Source: Holophagaceae bacterium
GTDB lineage: Bacteria > Acidobacteriota > Holophagae > Holophagales > Holophagaceae
DNA: 64,000 bases
Assembly: GCA_023257195.1 (NCBI GenBank)
Contig: JALRCU010000012.1
Coordinates: 62,001 to 126,000, forward strand
Reading direction: 5' to 3'
Part shown: piece by piece, positions 36,391-43,839 of the stretch
Layout of the letters: each line of letters begins with the position of its first letter
Numbering within the stretch: the first letter of the stretch is position 1
Notes under the pieces: model-generated
What the model was told of the DNA's origin: nothing
What the model saw: the letters and a program-made list of their open reading frames with translations, nothing else
Databases searched by the model: none
Program-made: the position numbers and the translations under genes

Positions 36391-37380
36391 ATGGCGGTTG
36401 TTCTATCGGGTATCCAACCGAGTGGGTCCTTACATATCGGTCACCTCGTGGGTGCCCTTGAGAATTTTGTTGCCCTCCAAAAGGGAAACACAGTCTTTTA
36501 TATGATTGCCGATTGGCATGCGCTTACTTCTAAATATAATCAGGCCGAGGTCATTCAGCCTTCCGTTTATGAGTTAGCCGCTACCTTTCTAGCCGTAGGT
36601 ATCAACCCTGCTTCATCGTCTATTTTTGTCCAGAGTGCCGTCAAAGAGCATTCAGAGCTGCAGTTGCTTTTGAGCATGACTACGCCCTTATCTTGGCTAG
36701 AACGAGTTCCCACGTATAAAGAAAAACAAGCAAATTCCAACGCGGATCTAAATAGTTTTGGATTCCTAGGGTATCCCCTCCTTCAAGCTGCTGATATTTT
36801 GATGTATCAAGCTGATAAGGTTCCCGTTGGGGAAGATCAATTATTTCATCTCGAACTCACAAGGGAAGTTGCCCGAAGATTTAACCATATCTTTAAGACG
36901 AACTTCTTCAAGGAACCTCAAGCCGTTTTAACCCCTACGGCGAAAGTGCTAGGACTCGATGGACGAAAGATGTCTAAGACCTATAACAATTGTATTTACC
37001 TTTCGGATGAAGATAGTGCCATCAAAGAAAAATGTACTCGGCAAATGATCTCAGATCCAAAGAGGGTAAAAAAATCAGACCCCGGTAATCCGGAGGAGTG
37101 TCCTGTCTTTGGGTACCATAAAATCTTCTCATCCCAAGTTGATCAAGAAGAGATTAGTCAGGGTTGTCGCACGGCCTCAATTGGTTGTTTTGATTGCAAG
37201 ATGAAGGTTGCTGAAAACCTTATCGTTAAGATCGCTCCGGTCCGAGAACGTGCCCAATCCAGCCTCAGGAATCCAAAGTCCCTAGACGATATTTTGATGG
37301 ATGGAAATGGCCAGGCTCGCAAAGTTGCTCAAGGGACCATGGATAAAGTTCGAGAAATCATAAAATTACCAAAATTCTAA
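36391..37380 (+). CDS. trpS: Tryptophanyl-tRNA synthetase
   Basis: Class I aminoacyl-tRNA synthetase. ATG 36391 gives MAVVLSGIQPSG with HIGH at 15-18 and KMSKT at 193-197, and 329 residues, the normal length. A longer in-frame ORF inside the preceding gene was rejected. The sequences GFLGYPLLQAADILMY and VPVGEDQ are characteristic. GGGG lies upstream of the ATG. tRNA-Lys follows. Confidence 0.97.
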   Translation: MAVVLSGIQPSGSLHIGHLVGALENFVALQKGNTVFYMIADWHALTSKYNQAEVIQPSVYELAATFLAVGINPASSSIFVQSAVKEHSELQLLLSMTTPLSWLERVPTYKEKQANSNADLNSFGFLGYPLLQAADILMYQADKVPVGEDQLFHLELTREVARRFNHIFKTNFFKEPQAVLTPTAKVLGLDGRKMSKTYNNCIYLSDEDSAIKEKCTRQMISDPKRVKKSDPGNPEECPVFGYHKIFSSQVDQEEISQGCRTASIGCFDCKMKVAENLIVKIAPVRERAQSSLRNPKSLDDILMDGNGQARKVAQGTMDKVREIIKLPKF

Positions 37381-37431
37381 CCCCCTCTCTTTTTCACTTG
37401 AGAATTGATCAAAAACTGAGAAACTAGAGGG

Positions 37432-37508
37432 GCTTCCGTAGCTCAGTTGGTTAGAGCAGCTGACTCTTAATCAGCGGGTCACCGGTTCGAGTCCGGTCGG
37501 GAGCACCA
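37432..37508 (+). tRNA. tRNA-Lys (CTT), CCA encoded
   Basis: A 77-nucleotide cloverleaf: acceptor GCTTCCG/CGGGAGC (one G-T pair), D arm GCTC...GAGC, anticodon stem GCTGA/TCAGC around the loop CTCTTAA (anticodon CTT), T arm with GGTTCGAGTCC, discriminator A and encoded CCA. It follows trpS by 51 bases. Confidence 0.96.
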
Positions 37509-37550
37509 ATTCACAGTATGTAGGCCGTTGGTCTTCGAAATCTGTAGACC

Positions 37551-37979
37551 CTAATCCCAATTTTTTGCCGATCTGCCCTTCTTGATTTCAGATCGCAACT
37601 TTTTGGCTTGAATGCGGCGATGAGAAGCATTGGCTGAGACTGAGGTGGGGATTCTTATTTTAGTGGAAGCGATGGATTTAGTGATTAGTGTTATCACTTT
37701 TTCTTTTGCATCTTCAATATTCTTTAATTGACTTCGGGTTCGTTGACTCACAATGAGTACCTCTCCTTTAAGCGAGATCTTTCCCGATAGTCGCTTGAAC
37801 AATCGTGTCGACTCCTCTTTTGTTAAACCAAGAATCGAAGCAAGATGAATGTAAATCTTGACCTTGGTAGAGAGTTTATTTACATTCTGTCCTCCTGGCC
37901 CAGAAGAGCGTGTCGTCTCGATACGAATCGCTTGTGGGGGGACGAGTACCCTAGTGTTGATTCGGACGATATGTTGCAT
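37551..37979 (-). CDS. arfB: Peptidyl-tRNA hydrolase ArfB (YaeJ-like ribosome rescue)
   Basis: Rescues stalled ribosomes by hydrolysing peptidyl-tRNA in the empty A site. SSGPGGQNVNK carries the GGQ at 29-31 and there is no codon-recognition domain. A basic C-terminal tail with KKLRSEIKKGRSAKNWD is the mRNA-channel probe of ArfB. ATG 37979 gives 142 residues, the normal length; an earlier in-frame start would overlap the divergent acetyltransferase gene and is rejected. Confidence 0.9.
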   Translation of the reverse strand: MQHIVRINTRVLVPPQAIRIETTRSSGPGGQNVNKLSTKVKIYIHLASILGLTKEESTRLFKRLSGKISLKGEVLIVSQRTRSQLKNIEDAKEKVITLITKSIASTKIRIPTSVSANASHRRIQAKKLRSEIKKGRSAKNWD

Positions 37980-38014
37980 GGGGCCTCGACGAAACTTGGA
38001 GATAGAATAGATTA

Positions 38015-38509
38015 ATGCTAATTTTACGCTCAATGACCCCGGAAGACGCTCCCTTGGTCGTTTCTTATATTAAAGAACTAGCCGATTACGAACGGGACCC
38101 CGATGCTGCGGTAGTCACTCCGGAGGATATTCTACATTTTGCCTTTAGCGATCATCCCTTAATCCATGTTGTGATGGCCGAATGGGGGGGCAACCCTGCA
38201 GGGTTTGCCCTTTGGTTCTTCAACTTTAGTACCTGGGAAGGGAAGGCGGGTATTTATCTCGAGGATCTCTATATCCGCCCTGAATATCGGCGAAAGGGGA
38301 TAGGTAAAGCGCTTCTGATTCATTTAGCTCGCATCGCGGTTCAAAATAATTGCACCCGATTTGTTTGGCAAGTTCTTGATTGGAATGAGCCTAGTATTAA
38401 TTTCTATCGTCAAATGGGCGCCAAAACTATGGATGCATGGTTAACGTGCCGAGTCGATCATGAGTCTCTCTTTCAATTGGCAAATCAACACAGTGAGCAT
38501 TTGTCTTGA
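38015..38509 (+). CDS. GNAT-family N-acetyltransferase, SSAT-like
   Basis: A 164-residue acetyltransferase. The acetyl-CoA loop is RRKGIGKA (92-99). GIYLEDLYIRPEYR and WNEPSINFYRQMGAK match the diamine (spermidine/spermine) acetyltransferase branch, so a polyamine or similar amine is the likely acceptor, but that is inference. GGAGA lies upstream of the ATG. Its stop overlaps the next gene's start as TTGA. Confidence 0.82.
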   Translation: MLILRSMTPEDAPLVVSYIKELADYERDPDAAVVTPEDILHFAFSDHPLIHVVMAEWGGNPAGFALWFFNFSTWEGKAGIYLEDLYIRPEYRRKGIGKALLIHLARIAVQNNCTRFVWQVLDWNEPSINFYRQMGAKTMDAWLTCRVDHESLFQLANQHSEHLS

Positions 38510-39807
38510 GTGCGCTAGAGAAGTTGATATCAATACTTACTCCTACCCTTAAAGAGCAACTTTATGGAGTAGGAGGGGCTATTCGTGACCATATTTTAAA
38601 AGGGCATGGAGCAGCGACGGCAACAGGAGATATAGACCTGGCCTGCTCGATGCCTCCAAAGGCCATGCGAGAGGCCTTTGAGCAGATCGGATTAAAAGTG
38701 ATTCCAACCGGTTGGAAGCATGGAACTATTACTGTCCTCAGTGGTGACCAAAAATATGAAATTACTAGCTTTCGATCTGAAAAAGGCTATAGCGATTTTC
38801 GGCATCCCGATGAAGTCGTCTTCAATGTCACCCTCGAAGAAGATTTATCGCGGAGAGATTTCACCATGAATGCCCTTGCCATTCCGCTTGCTCGCATGTT
38901 GGATGAGTCTTGGGATTCTTTTTTAGTTGATCCTTTTGGGGGCCGGAAGGATATCCATCAAAATCTGATTCGGTGTGTGGGTAATCCAAATGAGCGATTC
39001 ACGGAGGATCCCTTAAGAATGCTTCGTGCTTGTCGCTTCGCATCACAATTAGATTTTCAAATTCATCCCCTCACCCTCGAGGCGATGGCCATCAAGGCTA
39101 ATCTCATCCGACACGTATCGCGAGAACGCATTGTCGATGAAATCAATAAACTCCTAGTCACCAATAATCCTAAGGGTTTTCAAGTTGCCATCAAAACAGG
39201 GCTTCTCGATGAAATATTTGAAACCAAGACTCTCTGTCGGACCTACTCTAAAAATCAACCTCTCAGGATCAAGGAATCTTGTAGCCTTGGCGAGCGATGG
39301 TTTTTACTCCTTGATTGGGTCACGAAAGCTCATGATATGAATTCACAAAAAACTCATTTTGATCAGTTTCTGAATAAATTTCCTTTGGCAAATCGCGAAA
39401 GTGACCTGATTCGCTCTTTATTTGAATCGCAATCGATCATCTCAACCATTGATCAACATGCGTCATTCCAAACTGAAGAAGAAATATACAAACTTCGTCT
39501 CGTCTTATCCCAAATCAAACAACAAGGTTTAGATCCTCTCTGTTTTTTAAGAGTCCATAGCGTTGCTGTCCCACTTTTGAATGATTTAGAATCTAGTTGG
39601 GTCAAAGTATTATCAACAAATCCTCCTCTTTTGATTGATGATCTCTCCCTAAAGCCAGCTAAAATTATCGAGTTCTACCAACTTACACCGGGAAGTTGGA
39701 TTCGATCCGTTCAGGATTTCCTGTTAGACCATGTTCTGAGGAAGCCCCATGACAATAACGAGGTAACTCTCATGAATCTTCTTCATCACTTCAAAATCAC
39801 GGCCTAG
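38506..39807 (+). CDS. cca: tRNA nucleotidyltransferase (CCA-adding type)
   Basis: Class II nucleotidyltransferase that adds or repairs the tRNA 3' CCA. GGAIRD (23-28) and GDIDLA with metal-binding D42 and D44 form the head; RRDFTMNALA (116-125) and EDPLRMLRACRFASQLDF follow. 433 residues. The start is TTG 38506, overlapping the previous stop as TTGA; there is no in-frame ATG nearby. Both tRNAs in this window encode CCA, so repair may be its main use here. CCA-adding versus A-adding activity cannot be decided by eye. Confidence 0.92.
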   Translation: MSALEKLISILTPTLKEQLYGVGGAIRDHILKGHGAATATGDIDLACSMPPKAMREAFEQIGLKVIPTGWKHGTITVLSGDQKYEITSFRSEKGYSDFRHPDEVVFNVTLEEDLSRRDFTMNALAIPLARMLDESWDSFLVDPFGGRKDIHQNLIRCVGNPNERFTEDPLRMLRACRFASQLDFQIHPLTLEAMAIKANLIRHVSRERIVDEINKLLVTNNPKGFQVAIKTGLLDEIFETKTLCRTYSKNQPLRIKESCSLGERWFLLLDWVTKAHDMNSQKTHFDQFLNKFPLANRESDLIRSLFESQSIISTIDQHASFQTEEEIYKLRLVLSQIKQQGLDPLCFLRVHSVAVPLLNDLESSWVKVLSTNPPLLIDDLSLKPAKIIEFYQLTPGSWIRSVQDFLLDHVLRKPHDNNEVTLMNLLHHFKITA

Positions 39808-39882
39808 GTTAAGGACCGATAGAAACTCCCCTTCTTCTATATACTCGAGAACAATTAACCCTATATTATTTAATAATTGCTT

Positions 39883-40524
39883 ATGAAAAATGAGGAATTC
39901 ACAACTTCGCACATTGATGAAGCGTTTATAGATCTTCATCAATTGTCAACAACCTATGATCCTCATTTTTTGAGCGAGCGTGATGCCGATCATTCATTTA
40001 AACTTCTCGAAAATGATCCTTACCTCAAACAAGATCGAATCCGCATGATGGGTCAATGGATTCAGGAACCCCGGTTGACCGCCTGGTATGGCGACCCTGA
40101 CAAATCCTATAAATATTCAGGAAAAATAATGGTGCCCAAGCCTTGGACTCCAATTTTGCTGGAATTGAAACATAAGATTGAGCATAGAATTATCGAGATG
40201 GGTTTCAATGTCGAATTCAATAGCGTTTTAATCAATAAATATCGCAACGGTCTTGATTCGCAGGGATGGCATAGCGATGACGAAAAAGAACTCGGGCCTG
40301 ATCCTGTCATTGCGTCTCTGAGTTTAGGCGCGACGCGAACTTTCCAGATTCGCCTCAAGGACGACCATAGTAAGAAAATATCCGCCTCGCTCCTCCATGG
40401 ATCGTTATTGGTAATGAGCGGTCGGTCGCAGTCGCTCTCTCAGCATCGCGTCCCCAAAATCAACCCTAAGAACGCAGCAATGACACCTAGCCGAATTAAT
40501 CTGACTTTCAGAACTATTCGCTAG
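39883..40524 (+). CDS. AlkB-like 2-oxoglutarate/Fe(II) dioxygenase (ALKBH2/3 type)
   Basis: Oxidative demethylase that repairs alkylated DNA or RNA bases. Iron ligands H130 and D132 in GWHSDDEKELG and H188 in QHRVPK; R204 and R210 in SRINLTFR bind 2-oxoglutarate. The substrate-lid motif RLTAWYGDPDKSYKYSG resembles the ALKBH2/3-like bacterial branch and not E. coli AlkB. ATG 39883 (213 residues) is preferred over TTG two codons earlier. An AT-rich tract just upstream (CTATATTATTTAAT) may hold its promoter. It overlaps the convergent ispF by 11 bases. Confidence 0.9.
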   Translation: MKNEEFTTSHIDEAFIDLHQLSTTYDPHFLSERDADHSFKLLENDPYLKQDRIRMMGQWIQEPRLTAWYGDPDKSYKYSGKIMVPKPWTPILLELKHKIEHRIIEMGFNVEFNSVLINKYRNGLDSQGWHSDDEKELGPDPVIASLSLGATRTFQIRLKDDHSKKISASLLHGSLLVMSGRSQSLSQHRVPKINPKNAAMTPSRINLTFRTIR

Positions 40525-41035
40525 ATAACGTTGCGACGGCTTGGGCGGCTAACCCTTCGCCTCTTCCCGTGAATCCCATGTTGTCCGTAGTAGTGGCCTT
40601 AATATTAATTTGATCGGTTGAGATTTTGAGGACGGCTGAGGCAGAAGTCTTCATCTCTGTGACACGGGGACCAATTTTGGGACTCTCACCGATAAGACAG
40701 ACATCGACGTTATGAACCTTGAATCCTTTTTCAGCCAAGAGTTCAACGACTTTGGCTAAAAGATGCATGGAGTTAGACCCCTTATACTCCTTAGAATTAC
40801 TAGGAAAATAATGGCCGATATCGCCTAGCCCTGCTGCACCTAAAAGGGCATCCATTAAGGCATGACACATGACGTCTGCATCACTGTGGCCTGCTAATCG
40901 CGGTGAGTCAGGAAAACTGACCCCCATCAGCACAAGGGGCTCGCGCGCTGCCCCATCGGAAGCATAGTGAGTATTGAAGCCTAAGTGACTCTCTATAAAA
41001 CGATGGGCATCAAACCCTATCCCCACTCGTAGCAT
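40514..41035 (-). CDS. ispF: 2-C-methyl-D-erythritol 2,4-cyclodiphosphate synthase
   Basis: MEP-pathway enzyme for isoprenoid precursors. Zinc ligands D9, H11 (GFDAHRF) and H58 (SDADVMCHALMDALLGA). TTTDNMGFTGRGEGLAA is the C-terminal signature. The ATG at 41035 has AGGAG 6 bases upstream (the AGGAG sits directly against the earlier ATG 41041, which would be too close), so the protein starts MLRVGIGFDAHRF, 173 residues. The loop after AHRF is about 14 residues longer than in common IspF. The window contains no other MEP genes. Confidence 0.94.
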   Translation of the reverse strand: MLRVGIGFDAHRFIESHLGFNTHYASDGAAREPLVLMGVSFPDSPRLAGHSDADVMCHALMDALLGAAGLGDIGHYFPSNSKEYKGSNSMHLLAKVVELLAEKGFKVHNVDVCLIGESPKIGPRVTEMKTSASAVLKISTDQINIKATTTDNMGFTGRGEGLAAQAVATLSSE

Positions 41036-41127
41036 GTCCATCTCCTAAGGTGAACCTCTGGTAAGTTCTTATTCCAAGATTAACGCGAGTTAAACTAGAA
41101 TGACACCTTGCCTTGGCTGATTGGTTT

Positions 41128-42123
41128 ATGACAACTTCCCGACATCCTGATTTAGACCCCAGTCATAGCGAGACGGATGCGGTTGAGTTTAGCCTAAGAC
41201 CCCAGAAACTCAATGAGTACATTGGTCAAACAAAAACTAAAGCTAAAATCGATATTGCTCTCGATGCGGCAAGAAAGCGATCAGAAGTCCTCGAGCATGT
41301 TCTTTTGTTTGGTCCTCCCGGACTCGGTAAAACAACGCTTGCGAATGTATTGGCCAACGAGATGGGAGCGCATTGCCGAGTGATCCAAGCACCCGCTTTA
41401 GAAAAGAAAGGGGATCTGGCGGCCATTCTGACAAATCTAGAAGAGGGTGATTTTCTATTTATTGATGAAATCCATCGCCTTGCGCCACCCATCGAGGAGA
41501 TGCTTTACTCGGCTATGGAAGACCGCCATTTGAATATTCTTATTGGGCAAGGTCCAAGTGCCCAGACCCTCCAGGTGGATTTGAAGCCGTTCACCCTGGT
41601 AGGAGCCACAACAAGGGCCGGGTTAATTAGCAAACCTCTTCGTGATCGTTTCGGGATGACTTTTCGTCTTGATTTCTATTCAGTGGAAGATCTAAGCCAT
41701 ATCTTGATTCGTAATGCTCAACTCCTTAAACTCCCGATGGATGCTGCGGCCTGCTCGGCAATTGCTAAGCGTAGCCGGGGAACTCCTCGGATCTGCAATC
41801 GACTCTTGCGTCGCTGCCGTGACTTTGCGCAAGTCAAAGGATCAGGGAATCTGACGTCATCTCTTGCTGAGGACTGTCTTTCCCTGCACGAAGTCGACGA
41901 GCGAGGTCTGGACGCCCTTGATCGTCTTTATCTAGAAACGCTAGTTTCCAAGTTTAATGGGGGACCCGTGGGGCTCAAGACCTTATCCTCGGCTTTAGGG
42001 GAGGATGAAGGAGCGCTCGAGGATTTGGTAGAACCCTATTTGATGCAAGTAGGACTGTTGGATCGGACTCAGCAGGGGCGAAAGGCTACAGAAGAAACCT
42101 ATCGATTTTTAGGTTTGCGGTAA
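41128..42123 (+). CDS. ruvB: Holliday junction branch migration ATPase RuvB
   Basis: Motor of the RuvABC resolvasome. Walker A GPPGLGKT (62-69), Walker B in FLFIDEIHRL, sensor motif TLVGATTRAG, the arginine finger in RDRFGMTFRL, and the C-terminal winged helix. From ATG 41128 the protein has 331 residues; an in-frame TTG five codons earlier is less likely. RuvA and RuvC are not in the window. Confidence 0.96.
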   Translation: MTTSRHPDLDPSHSETDAVEFSLRPQKLNEYIGQTKTKAKIDIALDAARKRSEVLEHVLLFGPPGLGKTTLANVLANEMGAHCRVIQAPALEKKGDLAAILTNLEEGDFLFIDEIHRLAPPIEEMLYSAMEDRHLNILIGQGPSAQTLQVDLKPFTLVGATTRAGLISKPLRDRFGMTFRLDFYSVEDLSHILIRNAQLLKLPMDAAACSAIAKRSRGTPRICNRLLRRCRDFAQVKGSGNLTSSLAEDCLSLHEVDERGLDALDRLYLETLVSKFNGGPVGLKTLSSALGEDEGALEDLVEPYLMQVGLLDRTQQGRKATEETYRFLGLR

Positions 42124-42219
42124 TTCTGCTTAAATCCAGCCTAACAAGCCATCATCTAGCGCCCAGCTGATTGGCCTAAATGTTGAAATATCTAGAGGTA
42201 GAATTTATGTAATTATTCT

Positions 42220-42225
42220 TTGACA
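42220..42225 (+). promoter_or_regulatory. Probable -35 element for the first small membrane protein gene
   Basis: A perfect TTGACA lies 69 bases upstream of the 42294 ATG, inside an AT-rich 170-base gap. The -10 is unclear: CAAAAT (42245-42250) gives a 19-base spacer. A separate promoter is expected because ruvB ends well upstream. Confidence 0.4.
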
Positions 42226-42293
42226 ATAACGCTACAACTTTAAACAAAATCTGCCTAATATTAGTGGCATAACTCATCCCTTAAGGAGGGCTC

Positions 42294-42512
42294 ATGCAAT
42301 TACTCGATACGATGACTGATGTAATCAAACGATTCACTGGTTTTATCTGGGTTGTTTTAACCATCGCCATCCTGCTCGAGGTCTTGGGTTTGCCTATGGC
42401 CAACCTGACTCCTGTAAAAAACCTTTTAACGTTATCTCAGGGTTTTAATACCGGCCTGGTCGGAATCTTGGCAGCTTTTATTGCCTGGAACATGGCCACA
42501 AGAAATAATTAA
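42294..42512 (+). CDS. Small membrane protein, paralogue 1, function unknown
   Basis: A 72-residue hydrophobic protein not recognised as a known family. A short N-terminal amphipathic stretch (MQLLDTMTDVIKR) leads to a first membrane segment (about 16-34) and a second (about 52-67) ending in AFIAWNMA. It has a very strong ribosome binding site (AAGGAGGG, 6 bases before the ATG) and a perfect terminator 21 bases after the stop, so it is probably an independent, well expressed unit. The gene at 42711 is a paralogue, about half identical, sharing the MQ-LD---D-IKR start, the TP--NL centre and the AFIAW end, and even the upstream leader CATAACT-ATCCCT-AGGAGGG. Confidence 0.8.
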   Translation: MQLLDTMTDVIKRFTGFIWVVLTIAILLEVLGLPMANLTPVKNLLTLSQGFNTGLVGILAAFIAWNMATRNN

Positions 42513-42533
42513 ATATCTCTTTAATAAACGGTT

Positions 42534-42568
42534 AAAAGCCCTCCACTAGTCCATTTTGGAGGGCTTTT
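42534..42568 (+). terminator. Intrinsic terminator after first small membrane protein gene
   Basis: AAAAGCCCTCCA (42534-42545) and TGGAGGGCTTTT (42557-42568) form a perfect 12-bp stem with an 11-base loop, ending in a T run. Confidence 0.92.
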
Positions 42569-42628
42569 GATATTTTGGTCGTTTCTGGGATTAATATAAC
42601 TATAATTAAATCAATAATTATATTTGAT

Positions 42629-42644
42629 GTCATAATTTTATGAC
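42629..42644. promoter_or_regulatory. Palindrome GTCATAA-TT-TTATGAC, possible operator
   Basis: Perfect 7-base arms with a 2-base centre, lying 66 bases upstream of the second small membrane protein gene, within an AT-rich tract. The first copy's upstream region has no equivalent, so the two genes may be controlled differently. Confidence 0.4.
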
Positions 42645-42710
42645 CTTTTGCTTTATTTTATGGGCACTCAGGGGTATCGTAGGCACATAACTATCCCTGA
42701 GGAGGGAACC

Positions 42711-42926
42711 ATGCAAATACTCGATATGATCGTGGATGCCATCAAGAGACTCACCTCTCTTGTTTGGGTACTCTTGACCATCTCAGTACTTCTTCAAGTT
42801 CTAGGTGCCGGCATGTTTGGCTGGACACCCATCACAAACCTCTCAACCATTGCTGCTAGTTTAGCCGGCCAAGGTTTTGTAGGCCTTGTGGTCGCTTTCA
42901 TCGCTTGGCATATTGCCAACCGATAA
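42711..42926 (+). CDS. Small membrane protein, paralogue 2, function unknown
   Basis: A 71-residue protein, tandem paralogue of the gene at 42294. N-terminal MQILDMIVDAIKR, first membrane segment about 16-34, centre WTPITNL, second segment about 53-67 ending AFIAWHIANR. GAGGAGGG at 42699-42706 precedes the ATG; a longer in-frame ORF from 42648 lacks such a signal. The stop is followed 12 bases later by a strong terminator. Holin-like and stress-membrane-peptide roles are possible but nothing in the sequence decides. Confidence 0.8.
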   Translation: MQILDMIVDAIKRLTSLVWVLLTISVLLQVLGAGMFGWTPITNLSTIAASLAGQGFVGLVVAFIAWHIANR

Positions 42927-42938
42927 GCGCTGCTCTTA

Positions 42939-42972
42939 AAAAAAGCCAAGACCTTTGGGTCTTGGCTTTTTT
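42939..42972. terminator. Bidirectional intrinsic terminator between paralogue 2 and ubiA
   Basis: AAAAAAGCCAAGACC (42939-42953) pairs perfectly with GGTCTTGGCTTTTTT (42958-42972) around a TTTG loop. T runs are present on both strands, so it can serve the small gene and the convergent prenyltransferase gene. Confidence 0.93.
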
Positions 42973-42974
42973 AT

Positions 42975-43835
42975 TTACAGGAAAAGATAGGGGAGAGAGA
43001 AAGAGAGAAAAAAGATGGGTCCTACCCAAGCATTCAGTTGAAAGAAAGCTTCATCAAGTCTTGAGAGATCCCCTTTTCTTAATATCCATTGCTCGCGTAT
43101 TAAAATCCCCCCAATGCAGGTCAATCCGACCCATGCAAAAGAATTCGAATGCACAAAGGCGGCCCAGGCCCACAGTAGCCAGGCGATGCAGTGAAAAAAC
43201 CTTGAATAATAAAGCCCCTTTTGAGTCCCCCATTTGGCGGGGATGGAGTGGAGGCCCTGGGCTCGATCAAAATCTTGGTCTTGGAGGGCATAGAGAATAT
43301 CAAAACCTGCAGTCCAAAAACAAACCCCCCCAGCAATTAGGATAGGTAAGATATCCAAGCCTCCCGTTACGGCGACATAAGCTCCTAAGGGGGCACAACT
43401 GAGTGAAAGTCCAAGAATCAGGTGGCAAAAAGTCGTGAAGCGCTTAGTGTAGGAGTACCCTAGCAAGATCACCAAGACTCCCGGAGCCAGCTTAAGGCAT
43501 AAGGGGTTGAGGGCCCCTGCGGCCCCAAAGAAGGCGGCGACTGCGAGTATTACCATAATCCATGCCGACGCTCGGCTGAGCCTTTGTGCAGGAAGAGAAC
43601 GGATTTTGGTTCGAGGATTGAGGGCGTCAATTTCTTGATCTACAAGTCGGTTAAAGCCCATGGCTGCGGTTCTCGCACTCACGGCGGCGACCAGAATCCA
43701 ACCCAAGACCATAGGATGGGGCCTGCTACCGGATCCTATCACTAAGCCTACTAAAGCGAAGGGAAGGGCAAAAATTGTATGCTCAAACTTGATCATACGA
43801 CCAAACTCTAAGACCCTGCTGGCGAGTGAGTTCAT
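42975..43835 (-). CDS. UbiA-family prenyltransferase
   Basis: Membrane aromatic prenyltransferase of about 286 residues with eight or so membrane segments. The first Asp motif is NRLVDQEID (N62, D66, D70) and the second DILYALQDQDFDRAQG; both resemble the 4-hydroxybenzoate octaprenyltransferase group. In organisms using futalosine-type menaquinone synthesis the equivalent step is MqnP, and this protein could be either. ATG 43835 follows the upstream stop by 4 bases; an earlier in-frame start lies inside the acyl-CoA synthetase gene and is rejected. Confidence 0.87.
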   Translation of the reverse strand: MNSLASRVLEFGRMIKFEHTIFALPFALVGLVIGSGSRPHPMVLGWILVAAVSARTAAMGFNRLVDQEIDALNPRTKIRSLPAQRLSRASAWIMVILAVAAFFGAAGALNPLCLKLAPGVLVILLGYSYTKRFTTFCHLILGLSLSCAPLGAYVAVTGGLDILPILIAGGVCFWTAGFDILYALQDQDFDRAQGLHSIPAKWGTQKGLYYSRFFHCIAWLLWAWAAFVHSNSFAWVGLTCIGGILIREQWILRKGDLSRLDEAFFQLNAWVGPIFFLSFSLPYLFL

Positions 43836-43839
43836 GGGA

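Noticed and set aside
37524-37552. Terminator after tRNA-Lys
   Set aside because: Only a 5-base GGTCT/AGACC pairing with a long loop and no T run.
42905-43345. 146-codon plus-strand ORF antisense to the prenyltransferase gene
   Set aside because: Begins inside the second small membrane protein gene, crosses its terminator and is low-complexity Arg/Pro-rich, as expected of an antisense shadow.
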